A stretch of DNA of 64,000 bases from Polyodon spathula (taxonomy: Eukaryota; Chordata; Actinopteri; Acipenseriformes; Polyodontidae): NCBI RefSeq assembly GCF_017654505.1, contig NC_054534.1, positions 44,515,726 through 44,579,725 on the forward strand, in the 5' to 3' direction. A program made the position numbers and the translations under genes. How positions within the stretch are numbered: position 1 is the stretch's first letter; each line of letters opens with the position of its first letter. This document shows positions 20,275 to 32,545 of the stretch, piece by piece. The notes under the pieces are model-generated. The model saw only the letters and a program-made list of their open reading frames with translations. It searched no databases and was not told where the DNA came from.

Positions 20275-22670
20275 ATTGCTACCATTGCTGGTACCCTAGT
20301 GGCGGCCACCAACGCTGCAACTTTAAATAAATAAAATCTGGATGCCTTTAATGGATGTTTAAATACAAACCCTCTGTGTTTCTCATGTATTTCAGTGGAT
20401 ACCCACTCAGTAACAGTACACCCCTGTTACAGTGGCCTATTAAAGTCATTAACTTATACAATCACTAATTTGCCTATGTTGATGATTGTCCAATATTTTC
20501 AATTACAGTGGTTTGATTTCATATGCACAACAAATCAAAACTACGGAAGCAGTGGGGTGTTCTAACATATTAAACACCAATGTATGTGAGAAAAAACAGA
20601 ACCTACAGATATTTTCCCATTTGGACTCACAACCCTAGTATTCTATATGCAGCTCAAAGACTTACTTTAGACTCTGCATGCTTTAAGCACTGAATTATAT
20701 AGTTCCTTATTCCACCATTTATTTTACACTAGCTTTATCAAGCTTAGGTTCACCAGTTGTGGTGTGGAATACTGATGTGATAATAGATATTCATCCATAG
20801 TTCACTTATGCTGTTCACAACAGTGTCCCAGGCTTAGAAATGGACTACCAAAACCTAAATGAATTAGTTAAGTGTTGATATTGCTTCATACCAACTGGTC
20901 CCATCTGTCCAATGAAGTTCTGCTGCAGTACAAATGTACCTTTCTTAACTCAAAGTCTATTTTAATGATTTAAACAACAACTCTGGTCTTGAAAATATTT
21001 ACCTTTGTCGATAGATGCCAAAGTGGAGAAGCTATTCTGTTATGGGGAAAATATACCTATTAAATATTTTAAGATTGACCACATACTTCAGTACCACAGG
21101 AATAAAGGTTATTATTTTTTTGTAGTGAAATAAAATTGGTAAGGGGGTGAATACACTTATCTCAGGTGCTGGGTTCAGTAGTCTCTGGGCTTCTGTCTCT
21201 TTTCCATATGGATTTTTAGTGAGGTTATTCTGAACTTTTTGGTTATTACTGCAGTGCTGCATATTATTTTTTTGGAATTTTTTTGTGGAAAAGAAGGATT
21301 AAAATGAAATGTTAGGCTATTTAACATCTGACTTGTTAATCTCAAGGACTTTTCCCTACAAAAATGAAATGGTATACAGTGGAATAGCATCGTGTGACTG
21401 CTCAATGCAGTAGCTGTCATAAATTGCTGAAACAAATAGTTTCCCTAGGATGTTGTACCTGGTCATGCAGACTTTAACTAAAATATGAACTCACCATTTC
21501 TGTAAAGGGAAACAATGCTCTTAGGCTAGCTCCTCCATAGCCATCCACAAAATGTACTTAAAGTGACACTCATTCGATGATATAGAGTACTAGAGTGTGA
21601 AGACTTCACTCTGACTTCAAGGTGGTTGCTGCATAAGTAACACATTTTCTTAACAATTGTATCGGCATAGCTGACAGTTTAAAACAGCTTCAATCACCGT
21701 GGTCATGCTCAGATTTAAACAAGCTATTCAGAAAAAAAATGAAATAAGAACAGCTGTCCCTTGCAAAGAGATGTAGTAAATGAGGCTGCTGTAAGGACTA
21801 GATTACTGAAACACTAGAGCAGAATAATTCTTATGTACAGCAAAGAATCATAATTTTGGTTTTATTGAAAAATAATTTAATCACCCCTAGCAAATTGGTG
21901 TTATATTTTGTGAAAACTATCCAACTAAAGAACAATAAAAAGGTATGAAATTAATTTGAATACCATAAAACATGCAAACAGTAGTAAATATTGGTTCCAG
22001 TTATTTTCAAACTCAATTCAACATGCAAAGGCGTGGCATCATAGTCACCCAGTAGATGGGTATGCCTAACATCTTCTAATTAAACATTTTTTTACAAGGA
22101 TTACAGTAAGAACTTCTGATACTAAATATTATCTAAATTCATAATCCAGTTAATTATCTGTGCAATACAATAACAAAACCATCATTGTGTGTGAGGATTC
22201 TGTGCCCGATAACACTGCAGCTTCACAGTTATTGATTTATTTGCAGTTATTTATTTTATTTTAGTTCCATCTAGTAGATTGGTAAATTCAATCTCACCCT
22301 ACACCTGCTCCAATAACATTCTGTCTAGCTATGTCTTTGGTTTTAAAGTGTTTTTTCCTCTGCTCAGGGATATGGTGACATATTTTATATAAAAAGAATA
22401 TAAATCCAATACACCACATAAAACAGGGGAATACAGATTAATCTGTTTAAATAATACAAAAAGACACTGTACTTTAATTATTTCATAAGTATTTCAAGAC
22501 AACTAAAATCCTTTTTGTTACTGTATAAATGCGAGTTTCAGTTTTTAGTGGTTCTGAGTAGATGAAAATGCATTGATATATGTGTTTCGGATTATCATAT
22601 TCTCCTTAGTGCCAAAGCCTGAGGAAAATCAAACAGCTTGAGACAATTTGAAGGTATTTTGTATATATTA
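20275..22670. other. No gene recognised; possible Tc1 right end at 21143-21164
   Basis: Unique-looking AT-rich DNA. Apart from the Tc1-like GGGGGTGAATAC end, nothing could be assigned. Confidence 0.45.
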
Positions 22671-22673
22671 GCT

Positions 22674-23134
22674 TGTGGCAGAGTGGCAGTGTAAACGTTG
22701 TCCCTGTGCATGTGTGTATGGGTTAGTGTGGGGAATATTGGGTTGGCAGGGAGGGCATGGTTACATTTCTCTCAGTCAAAACACATGCGAATGTGGCTGA
22801 AGCCGATAAGCGAATAAATGATTAAGTGACTAATTAGGCTCCAGGTGGTAATTAGAATTAGCAGTTAATGTTGGTGTGGAGGTCCATGTGATGTGTTTCG
22901 TGTACTGTGCTGTCCAGTCTTGTTTAAATTCATGAGTGTTTGTGTAGATTATTACACAATTTACAGAAGATTATTACATTTTATTTTGGACCTTGTGGCT
23001 TTTATTTTGTTAATGTGTTTTTGTTTGTGTCTGTTCAGTGTATTTATAAATAACCATGCGCATTATTGCTAAACTGCAGCTTTCTGTGATCTTAGTCTCT
23101 GGTAACAGCTTGGCCATGACGCTACCCTGTCACA
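22674..23134 (+). mobile_element. Solo LTR with perfect 5-bp target duplication
   Basis: A 461-bp block with TGTGGCAG...TGTCACA termini, flanked on both sides by TAGCT (22669-22673 and 23135-23139). No internal element sequence is present. It belongs to the same broad superfamily as the other TGTGRCA-ended LTRs here, but lacks an obvious TATA-associated hairpin. Confidence 0.9.
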
Positions 23135-23139
23135 TAGCT

Positions 23140-24215
23140 AAGTATGGTTTTATGTTGGATTGCAGTGACTGAAACTGATTGTTCTTCCGTTCTGTTAGCA
23201 GACCAAAACAGTACCTGAACTGATGCCCAGAATTAATTTTTATTACATTTCAGTAGGTCTTATTTACTACCCTTTTTGACCAAGACTCTAATGTTCCCAT
23301 GTCTGAATGAAAAAGAGCAAAGTATTTTTCAAAGGTCTGATTTAAAATACACCGTTGGTAATTAACGCATTGGCTTGAAGCATACAATTCACCCGCTTTT
23401 GTTTCTCAAAACTTTTTTTAATAGACTTTTAACCATACCATAAATAATATTAATGTATTTTGATTTGCATATTTTAATTAAAAAGAAATCCCCTTAAAAG
23501 GTTGGTTATTGTGGGAATGGTTTATCGTCTAAATGATGAAAAAAAAACATAGAAAGGTAATTTTAAAAACCGACAGAAAGATATTTAAAATATCACATTT
23601 AGAAATGATGTCTAAAGTTTTTTATAAACCATGGACAGTATATTTTGTGGCCTGCTAATCTTAGTCGGATAAATGTCAAAATATAATGGCATCTGCAAAA
23701 TAGGCAAGCAGAGAGCTGATGAAGCTTAATACTAGGGTACAGTTGAGTTGACAGCTGCAAGTGACAGCAAGCAGTGCCCCATTGACAGCACCAGCAGAAA
23801 ACCTACAGTTAAGCTTAGCAAGCATATAATGAAGTTGAATTTTCATGGCATATTCATTAAGTAAATCAATTGTGCTTTGCAACTGGTGACCATTAGTTCT
23901 CTAGATGTGTTCTTGTACACTTTTTTCAAAGCCTGCACACATATACGTTTACTATAAGGTAATGTATTGTGTGCTGGGTGTCTTATTGTATAAGAGATAT
24001 CATGTTGTGCAGTTTTGTTTTGGCTGCTCAACAATGCAAAATTACAATAAGAGACACCCTACACATGACGTATTAACCTATTATAAATCACACAAATGAA
24101 GATTGTACTCAGAAATATCTTTAAAGCCTAAAATATTTAAATTTTTGTAAAACATAACTTTTATGCCCCCTTCCTGCATCCGTGAAATGGTTCAGTTGAA
24201 AATCAATGCGTGTAT
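23140..24215. other. No gene recognised
   Basis: AT-rich DNA. Short open frames on both strands show no motif. Confidence 0.5.
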
Positions 24216-24220
24216 GTCTA

Positions 24221-24532
24221 CAGCTATGGCCAAAAGTTTTTCACCACTCTATAGAATAACTTTGCTTCTTAACGTCGAATGAAACCTGCTGAATAATGTT
24301 ATGTTAACATATTGAATTACATACTGCTTTGCAGTTTTACATATACTTAACAAAGCACTGACAACAATTGAAAAATATCACATTTCAAAATCTAACTTGA
24401 AATACTGTACTGTTATTATGACTTCCGGTAGATTTTTGCATTATAATTTTGTAGTTTCTTTGATTACACTATGTTAAATAAAAGATCTAAATTATGTTCA
24501 TATATTTTATATATAAAATTTGGCCATAGCTG
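24221..24532. mobile_element. Tc1/mariner MITE with TA target duplication
   Basis: A 312-bp element flanked by TA on both sides, with inverted ends CAGCTATGGCCAAA and TTTGGCCATAGCTG. It has no coding capacity. A related copy in the opposite orientation lies at 36769-37104. Confidence 0.9.
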
Positions 24533-24577
24533 TAAAGATGCTGTGTCATGAGGAGATTATTTACTAAAAACAAAAGT

Positions 24578-24960
24578 GCGGGGCTAGAGTGGCGCATCCT
24601 AAAGCACTCCACGTGGAGTGTAGGATGCACCCAATAGTCTGGAGATCATTGGTTTGTATCCAGGCTATGTCACTTGCCGACCATGACCAGGAGTTCCCAG
24701 GGGGTGGCACACAATTGGTCAAGCGCCCCCCAGGTAGAGAGGGCTGAAGTCAGCAGAGGAATTTTCGGTTCACTGTGCACCAACGACTCCTGTTGCTGAC
24801 AGGGAGCCTGCAGGTCAGCTGTGGAGCCATTAAGATCTTTGTTGTCCTCCAGCACTATAGGTCTGATGGCTTCGCTGTGGACCTCTCTCCCACTTGTAGT
24901 TTTATCTGCAACAACGGAGATTGGTTTATGCTGTGCTTGCTGTAAAACTGCTTGCATATG
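24578..24960 (+). repeat. SINE-like repeat with tRNA-like head
   Basis: The first 90 bases (GGGGCTAGAGTGGCGCATCC and following) resemble a tRNA-derived promoter. An A-box-like block is near 24585, and a degenerate B box GGTTTGTATCC lies at 24651-24661. A non-tRNA body follows. The poly-A or LINE-like tail is not evident, so the right boundary is approximate. Confidence 0.5.
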
Positions 24961-25257
24961 TTTCTTGTATACCCTGGACAGATAGAGTTGCCATAGTTAG
25001 AGGAGGGCTCTTCAACTAGTTTTTTTTTTAAATTTAAGAGGACCAGATTGGAAAAAGTTAGGAGTAGACATGAAAGAGTATTTTACTCTGAACATTTTTA
25101 AGCAATAATAAGTTACTTAACTTAATATTCATATATTGAACAAGACTTACACATTTTGCCATATGAACAGTACTTTAATAATAGAGCAGTGTGAGAATTT
25201 AACAGAGTATCATTACAAACATTTTAAAATGTATGTGACATATTAATAGTATAACTG

Positions 25258-25520
25258 TTAAGAAGAGATCAGCGCTTCTGCTTTTGAGCTTCTAACTACT
25301 GTGCCCTCTGGATACGTATTTCTAAAAGATCCTTGTTTGGTTTCAGAGTGCCTTTTCATATTGTATTCCTTAACTACTGACACACATTCATTGCACAATA
25401 AACACATTGGCTCTGTGTTCGGTACAGTTGGTAAAATATATAAGTACTTATTGATCCACTCATCGTTGAATCTACAGTTTTCACCATGTTCTGTTCTTAC
25501 CACAGTAGCTAGAGTAGAGA
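25258..25520 (-). pseudogene. hAT transposase N-terminal BED-finger fragment
   Basis: The minus strand reads CRFNDEWINKYLYILP, then PMCLLCNECVSVVKEYNMKR, then HSETKQGSFRNTYPEGT. This is the CxxC...HxxxK BED-type finger at the start of SCAND3/GTF2IRD2-like hAT transposases, the same family as the pseudogene at 7940-8567, whose finger is missing. A stop at 25258 and loss of all downstream domains make it a fragment. It abuts the left end of the DIRS element, and the open frame runs on into that element's terminal repeat by chance. Confidence 0.8.
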
Positions 25521-25564
25521 GAGACATGTTATAAGGATTTAATGATAAATTAGAAATAATAAGT

Positions 25565-25741
25565 TCCCTTTCAATTCGAACGACAACCATTACCGAATGG
25601 GAAGAGCCCCTCTGACCATCAATCTTTGGGCATATATACAAAAGCTGCCCTATCAAGGCCCTACTGTGAGGGGGAAGTCCCTCCTACCTCCTGTTGAAGA
25701 GGGACGTCCTCACAGTAGCACATCGCCATTTTCTCTTTCAT
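25565..25741 (+). repeat. DIRS left inverted terminal repeat
   Basis: Complementary to 28712-28885 with scattered changes. It also begins with the AATTCGAACGACAACCATTACC block that is mirrored in the internal complementary region. Confidence 0.85.
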
Positions 25742-26024
25742 TTCTCTGAGACAGGTTGTAGATAGCTTTTGTTTTCATGTACCGAATTTGGCTGATTTGT
25801 TTGGTTATCCAAATAAATTCAAAAACAAATCCACGGTAATCACACTCTCGAGCGTTGGTAAGACAGCTCTTGCTATATTCCTGTGTCAGTTTTCTGGCTA
25901 GAGCTGGTTTCGACCCCTCTTAAGGGATTAGCGAGCGGCCAATACATCCTCACTACATGAGGCTTTGTGTAGTTGATACACTGTGTGAGAGCTGTTGTGG
26001 TTCTGTCTACGGCCGTCTACAGCC

Positions 26025-26165
26025 CAGCACTGACCGCGCTACACATTGGCATCGACCTTGGCGCCGATCGACTCGGCACCAACCACGCACGTCTCGACAC
26101 CGACCTCGGCACCGACAGCGCTCGCCTTGACGCTGATCCCGGCACCGACTGATTTGGTACCGGTG
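26025..26165 (+). repeat. CGGCACCGAC-type imperfect tandem repeat
   Basis: Several imperfect copies of a roughly 10-12 bp GC-rich unit (CGGCACCGAC / CTCGACACCGAC) in the leader of the DIRS element. GC content is far above the neighbourhood. Confidence 0.6.
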
Positions 26166-26240
26166 AATCGTTTTTAAAAAGTGTTTGAATGCTGCTCATT
26201 GAACGTAGCAGTTAAAAAAAAAAAAAAAAAACTGCAAAGC

Positions 26241-27660
26241 ATGTCGGTCCAGTCTACTGGGTCCTCCACTGGTTTTCACCAGTATGACTGGTGTGCGGCA
26301 AAATTGCCCAGGCAGGACGAGCACCAATCCTGCGCCAGGTGTCTAGTGCCAGAGCATGTAACCAACGCACTGGCAGGTGAGCTGGACTGCTCTCCATGTC
26401 AGAAGTTCTCGAGGAGAACTAAGCAACGGAGAGCAGCAGAGGAGAGTCTCTCTCCTCAAGCCATGGGAGAATGAGATCTGTGGTCCAGGACCCCGCCTGC
26501 TACAGTGTCCAGGGAACTCTCCAGCACAACTGGGTCACCCTCCCTTTCCCCACCACTAGTACAGAGGCGCAGAAATCTCTCAAGGGAGGCGAGATAGTCA
26601 CCGCTGAGGTGGTACCAGTCGAGGGGACGCTGACCGCGCAGGCACTGTTCCCCTTCCCCAGGGGACAAGAGGTCGCCACGTGGGCAACGCTCCCCTTCCC
26701 CACACAGGCATTCACCATCTCAGTCGCCTCGAAGGCATCCATGCTCGGCTGAGCGGCCCTTCGCGGAGCTGGCGGAGACTGTAAGGGCCCAGAAGACCAT
26801 GCTGGAGACCCTACTGAAGTCTCAGGGCAGACTGCCCCCTACCACCGGGCAGCCTCAGCCCCCACAGTCTCGTTCCCCATCCCCTCTACCTAGACCCCCT
26901 AGCCCAGACGAGCTGTCCTTCATGGCGTCCAAGTCATACGTATCGGACCCAGCCACCTCCGTCGGGCAGGCCACAGTGGGGAGCACCCTGCCGCCATTGC
27001 CACACGTGTCACAGAGATAGGAGTTCCGGGCTCAAATGCAGCATGCACCTGCAGCCATGGTAGTCCCCTGGCCGGCGGAACAAGAGGGAAAGGGGAACCG
27101 CTTCCTCCACAGCGAGGGCACCCACAGCCCACCCTCCCCTTATGCCAGGACTTCCTGGATTTGGTGCGCTCCTCCTGGGGCAACCCAACGTCTGCACCCT
27201 CAGCCTCCAGAACTGAAGAATCCCTGCTTTTCACTGCAGGAGCCTAGGTGCATTCCCTACCATCGGGGACACAGTCAAGATGTTGGTTCAAGATTCCACC
27301 TTCACCAAGTGGGATAAGGACCCAACCTGCTTGTCAAAGCCTTGCAGGACAATGGACGCGATGCTAAAAAAGGCATACACATCGGCAGCACTGTCCATGT
27401 GAGCAGCGAATGCCATGGCCATACTGGTACTTTACCAGAAGCAGTTGGCGGAGAGGCTGCAGGACAGAGCCACAGAAGCAGACACAGGCCAGGGGTAACC
27501 GGTTCTCCAGCTGGAGACCGGGGCCAGGGCCTAAGAAAGACCCGCCGCCTCCCAATCCCAAGGGAGACCACACCTGAGGGGCCCCGGCTGCCACCAAACC
27601 CCCCCACAACCGGACTGACCAAAGGCAACAACCCATGGCAAGGCTGCACCCAGGACTCCT
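26241..27660 (+). pseudogene. DIRS gag-like region, broken
   Basis: From the ATG at 26241 the frame to 26474 carries a cysteine/histidine cluster (HQSCARCLVPEHVTNAL, then LDCSPCQKF), as in DIRS first-ORF proteins. Further coding remnants continue in other frames: Pro/Ser-rich QPQPPQSRSPSPLPRPPSPD near 26860 and later pieces to about 27650. There are at least three frame changes. The protein would be the structural particle component, but the present copy is non-functional. Confidence 0.6.
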
Positions 27661-28614
27661 GGGTGTTATCGACTATGAGACACGGTTACGCTCTACAATT
27701 CTGCATAGGTCCGCAACCTTTCAAGGGTATGCTCCTCACCACCGTCGAACCAGTGAGGGCGATACTCCTTCAACAGGAGATTGCCAATCTTCGAAGGAAG
27801 AACGCTGTACGCTTGGTCCAAGCAATACCCTCAACGGCTTTTACGCCACGTACTTCCTGGTGCCCAAAAGGGACGGCGGTTTCAAAACAATTATGGACCT
27901 CAGGGTCCTCAACTTGTTCCACAAACAAAGGAAGTTCAACATGTTGACAGCACAGCCGGGTGACTGGTTCACATCGATCGACCTGCAAGACGCTTATGCA
28001 GTAGCAAAAACATTACATTCTGCTAGGGCACTGAACACTAGAGCCCAGTACTCATATAAATGGAAAGTTTTCAAAGACTGGTGCCTTGCCGAAGGTCATG
28101 ATCCAGTGACTGTCCCAATTGAGACGATGTTAACCTTCTTACAACACTTATTTGATGCAGGAAAATCAGCTACCACTTTGAAGGTATACCTGGCAGCAAT
28201 ATCAGTGTGCCATGACAAAATTGACATGGGGCACATTTCTTGGCAGTGCAATTTCTTAATTGGGCTCGGAGGCTTCGTCCTCCCATGAAAAGTATGGTAA
28301 CCAAGTGGAACTGGTACTGCTGGCCCTTAATGGTCCCCCATTTGAGCCCATGGTGTCAGCTGAACTGCGCCGTTTCATTAAAAGTGGCATTTTTAATAGC
28401 CATTACGTCTACTAGACGAGTAAGTGAACTTCATGCGCTGTCCATCAATGACACATGTATGGCTTTCACTGGAAGTGACTCGTTTTGCAGGCAGCATGCC
28501 CTTACATCATGTGGGCTCTATTGCTATCGCCGTGCAGCTGTACTGTTGATAATGTGGAGCCACGACAGCTTTGGTACTGCTTTCCCATTCGGTAATGGTT
28601 GTCATTCGAATTGA
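27635..28614 (+). pseudogene. DIRS RT-recombinase pseudogene with RT deletion
   Basis: In the frame 27635-28288, RT motifs FYATYFLVPKRDGGFKTIMD, LRVLNLFHKQRKFNMLT and GDWFTSIDLQDAYA (motif A aspartate) are followed at once by the N-terminal domain of the tyrosine recombinase: LNTRAQYSYKWKVFKDWC, then MLTFLQHLFDAGKSATTLKV. The rest of RT, including the xxDD box, and all RNase H are missing in frame. After a frameshift near 28250 the frame to 28614 has the block around the first catalytic arginine (AITSTRRVSELHALS). The later His/Arg and nucleophilic Tyr motifs are not seen. Such proteins would reverse transcribe and integrate the element; this copy cannot. Confidence 0.85.
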
Positions 28615-28676
28615 AAGGGAATGTTAGGTTATTACCATAACCCTGTTTCCCTGAAAAGAGAATGACAACCGTTACC
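28583..28676. repeat. DIRS internal complementary region
   Basis: The left half repeats the complement of the left terminal end (GGTAATGGTTGTCATTCGAA). The right half is the complement of the outermost right end (GTTAGGTTATTACCATAACC and TCCCTGAAAAGAG). The halves face each other and form a near-palindrome. Confidence 0.8.
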
Positions 28677-28711
28677 CTTTGAAGTCGTGTCCCCAGCTGA
28701 CCTCTGTTTTC

Positions 28712-28915
28712 GAAAGAAAATGGCGATGTGCTACTATGAGGACGTCTCTCTTCAACAGGAGGTGGGAGGGACTTCCCCCTCACAGCAGTCCCCTAATAGG
28801 GCAGCTTTTGTATATTTGCTCAGAGATTGACGGTCAGAGAGGCTCTTCCCATTTGGTAATGGTTGTCATTCTCTTTTCAGGGAACCAGGGCTATGGTAAT
28901 AACCTAACATTATAA
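28712..28915 (-). repeat. DIRS right inverted terminal repeat with extension
   Basis: 28712-28885 is the inverted copy of the left repeat. 28886-28915 is the outer extension (CAGGGCTATGGTAATAACCT), matched only by the internal complementary region. Confidence 0.8.
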
Positions 28916-31266
28916 AACTAAAGGTTTCACCTCAACCACCGTGCCATTTCTTTGTGTTGAACAGGTGACGGAGTAAGGGATTTGCGATAATTAAAAAATG
29001 AATTCATAAATTCAATTAAGTTTTTTTAATCAGGGGGGTTGACAATCCTTTTTTCAAGTACTTTTCACTTTTCTGTATATACCTCCAAAATTATTCCACA
29101 GAGCAGAACTCTCACAAAACAGCTAGTTGCTTTTTTAAACAACTCGACTCACACAGCACACAGGCAGCGCCGCAACAGAGACAGACAGTCCATCAAAACC
29201 ATCTGTTTTTTCATTATACAAGTATCCAAATAAACATACAAAAATATTTCATGCAAGCGTCATCGCTGGGCTTCTGGGTAGTGTAGTTTTCAAATCAATC
29301 CATTATTTTTTATAGGAGAATAACAGCGGCAAAAGACTGCACATTCTTTTTTTTAGGTGCAGTTGCAAAGCAGAATTCCATTCCCAAAATGCCAATTCCA
29401 TTCCCAATGCCTAATTCTTCAGTTCCGTCCGTGATTCCGAGATCAGAAAATCAGTAGCCCTACCTGCCGCTGTTTTGTGAAGTTAGTGCAGGGGTTGCAG
29501 CAGTGGACCGAGATCAATACATACAATTGGTTATTCCAAATTTCTGACTTTAAATAACTTTTTATAATTTACTTGCTTAGTTGCATTTCTGTTCATTTGT
29601 AGATGTTATTTTGAATATTGCCGTTGAGTGTACAGTCATTAAAGTAACTATCAGTTGTGGCAGTAATTGAAGCATTGAAAAAAGGCATTTAAGAAGTATA
29701 ATCATATTTGTTTACTTGGCGATGCCGCAGAGATTTCCCCAAAGTGTTGCTGCAGCTAACTAGCAAGAGTTACCAGTAGCCATCTATGCAGAGAGGTCTC
29801 GGATCTGCGACCGTTTTCAATCCAGCATAGCTACCATACATCAAAAGAATTGAAGGTGCTCTGTTTTATTTTGTTGCAATGAAAATAAAACTAAAAGGCA
29901 AGCAGAATTTATTTATTTATTTATTGAGTGCATTCTGTAAATGGGAAGATGTTTAAAGTAGTCAGTGATTATGCACATGTACTTATCAAATGGTTACTGG
30001 AATCACAATGTGTATTTTAGTTGAACTAATGCAAATGCAGTGCAAAGAAAATCTGTTGTATTTCTAAAGATAAACAGTTGTATTTCTTGATTATTTTGGA
30101 TTAAAAAAAAAACAAAACAGATAAATCTGGGGCATGCATTCTATTCCTGAAGCATGGAGCCATGTTTACAAAGACATGTCTGCCACAATCAGTGTTCACC
30201 CTTCAAGTGAAATACTCCCAAGGACTTTGTATAAATTCACACTGAAACATGGCCATGACAACAGAAGGCAAAAAGATGTAATATACAGTTTAAAACCTTG
30301 CTCCATTAAATATTACATTAATACACAGTTATAATTCAGTAATACAATTAGGAGGAGTATTTCATGATATTCCTCAGCACCTGTACTCCATCAAGATGTC
30401 TAGGGATCCATAAAACTTAATTTTAGGTTGCCTTCTTCACAGCATAAATACTGGGTTATTTTTTGTGTTCCACTTACATACCAAAATGCCTATAATTGTT
30501 TAGACTAGAGTAATGCCACAGGACAGTAATTGTATTGACGTAAATACATCACAATACTAACAACTCAATAGCACTAGTATGTCAAGCTGTCAAAGTGAAA
30601 TATATTAAATTGATCAAATTTTTTATTTGTACCAAGCCATATATGTTATAAATGGTTAAATAAATTAGATTAAATTAGTTCATTTTAATGATTAACGATC
30701 AGTTTGGGAATAACGCTACAGTGTTGTGTATCAGGGCATAATGGAAATGTACAGTACAACCTGGCAGCCCCCTCAGAAATCACTTTCCCTGGATACGACC
30801 CTGCTTGACATTGTTTACGGCGGTAGGTGTTCCATTTTTTTTCTCCAGCTTCTGGTTTTATCATATAGGAACTCTGTTCTAAATGGACATGGGAATGCAG
30901 TTCATGGAACATGGTTATTTAAAAAATAATATACATTCAAATGTAAACAGTAGGTGACTTCTTGCTGATATTTAAAGAAAAGCATGATTATTTTTGGGTG
31001 AGTTGAAACTGATTAATGAGTTTCTTCACACATCATATGTTTACCGCTCTTTCAAGTTTGTTTATTACTGACTGGGGATATAGGATATTGATGTCAAGTC
31101 AGTAATTGTTTTGTGACTCCTCCACAAAATTTTAATAGTAATGCTTTGTTGCAGATGACCTACACAACTCTGTAAACTGTATTAGACTGTGATAGTAAAG
31201 CCTTGTGAAAACATTATACATGTCAATGTATTGTAAAGCACTGTACATGGAAGAAAAAGACACTAG
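28916..31266. other. No gene recognised
   Basis: AT-rich sequence with a short (TTTA)n array near 29909-29927. No motif was found on either strand. Confidence 0.5.
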
Positions 31267-31271
31267 GGGCC

Positions 31272-31964
31272 TGTGGCAATGTGCATGCAGTGTACAGGTG
31301 CAGGAGTGATGCGGTGGGTAATCAGGAAACAGACAATTATAATCCACAATAAACAGGTTTTTAATTATAATCTGGATCTGGTGACCAAACAACAATTACA
31401 GGCAATACACAACAACGTGTATTGCACAGGAATAAAGGTTGCTGTCCCAAATAATAAACACAGTCAATAGCACACGCACAGTACACAAACACAGCCACCA
31501 GTCCTGGATTAGTGCTGTAGTGCTCATGGTGCAAATACAATCATTATCGTGACACAGGTGTAGTGATGTCCAGGTTTGTGCTGGCTTCTGGTGACAGCTC
31601 TTGAATGTGTTAGTCATCTACTAATAACAATAATGAGCAATTAGAGATGTGACAAAACAAACAAAACATTCACATACAATATCACAACAATGGTCCTTTT
31701 GGGTCGTTTCCGTAACCATAAACGAAGGAATAGATTGCATCTCTCCGTCCCCTTTTATGCCGCCCCTCCAATCCGCGACTGCCACATTGTTTCCTTTCCG
31801 GGTCGATGACTTAATGCACCATAGTTCCGCCCCCTTTCTAGCTGGCTGATTTCCATTGCACCCTGGGAAAGAACTGTTGGGCAAGGTACTCTGTTCTTGC
31901 TATTTAGCGCCCTCACAGGTCGGGAGGGAGATTTACCACCAAGAATCACTGTATATGTGTCACA
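31272..31964 (-). mobile_element. Solo LTR, minus orientation, perfect 5-bp target duplication
   Basis: A 693-bp block with TGTGGCAATG at its left and TATGTGTCACA at its right, flanked by GGGCC on both sides (31267-31271 and 31965-31969). On the minus strand a GCATAAAAGGGG TATA box lies near 31762. It shares blocks with the LTR at 8657 (a GTGCAGGxGTG segment near one end, an AGTGCTCxTGGTGCA segment inside) but is well diverged. No coding sequence is attached. Confidence 0.9.
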
Positions 31965-31969
31965 GGGCC

Positions 31970-32430
31970 ATATTCTCATATTCTAGAAGGCGGTTTATAT
32001 AACATGGTAAATCACGCCATTATGTTCATAGATCTATTAATTCAATGTTTTTTGGGAACAGTTGTTATAACAGTCTGCAGTTCTACTTTGTTCTTGTGCC
32101 ATGGAGGAAAATTATTGCCAGGAGCAATAGGTCTGGTTAAACTGAATTTTCTTAAGCTAAATAAAGAAGACAGAAAAACAATAACAGTGCAACAGCCAGA
32201 TAGAAACAACTGGCGTTTCATGACCTACAAACTATAAGAACTAGGCAAGAAAGGCAGTGTTCCTTTTTTGTTTGTTTTGAAGTTTTTTTGTAACCTGTGT
32301 ATCTGATGTGAAGCATAGGTAGTGTGTTATCTTGTCCCATTTCTTATTTTTGTGAAAGTGTGCAAACAAACCTGGGAGCATGAGTGCCTTTTTACATACA
32401 ACCTAGTCTCTTTTGTGCAATCTCCTTTCT
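31970..32430. other. No gene recognised
   Basis: The open frame at 32004-32237 begins with a hydrophobic stretch but shows no family motif, and sits in otherwise non-coding sequence. Confidence 0.45.
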
Positions 32431-32432
32431 GA

Positions 32433-32545
32433 CATATGCCGAAGGTCAGACAGTGAGCGAGTGGTTAAGCTGGGCTTTGAACCAGGACCTTCTGGCACTT
32501 AATATATTACTTTAACCACTAGATCGCTCTCCATCCATAACACAA
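32433..32545 (-). repeat. tRNA-derived SINE head
   Basis: The minus strand reads GAGCGATCTAGTGGTTAAAG, then a GGTTCAAAGCCC B box, as in tRNA-derived SINEs. The pairing CTAGTGG/CGAGTGG arms are degenerate. It is too short and imperfect for a tRNA gene. Confidence 0.55.

Larger units (their letters stand above)
25558..28915 (+). mobile_element. DIRS-type tyrosine-recombinase retrotransposon, internally deleted
   Basis: Left (25565-25741) and right (28712-28885) terminal repeats are inverted copies of about 175 bp, including TCACAGTAGCACATCGCCATTT and its complement. A block at 28583-28676 contains complements of both outer ends back to back, the internal complementary region that DIRS elements use to form a circular intermediate. 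Between them lie gag-like, RT and recombinase remnants in the usual order. The element is about 3.4 kb against roughly 5-6 kb for complete DIRS elements, with most of RT and all RNase H gone. Confidence 0.85.

Noticed and set aside
22674..23134. TATA-associated hairpin in this LTR
   Set aside because: Only a 7-8 bp TAATTAG palindrome near 22830-22857 and no clear TATA box next to it, so it is not counted in the hairpin finding.
32433..32545. tRNA gene
   Set aside because: A and B boxes are present, but acceptor and anticodon arms do not pair properly and the spacing is wrong. A SINE head fits better.
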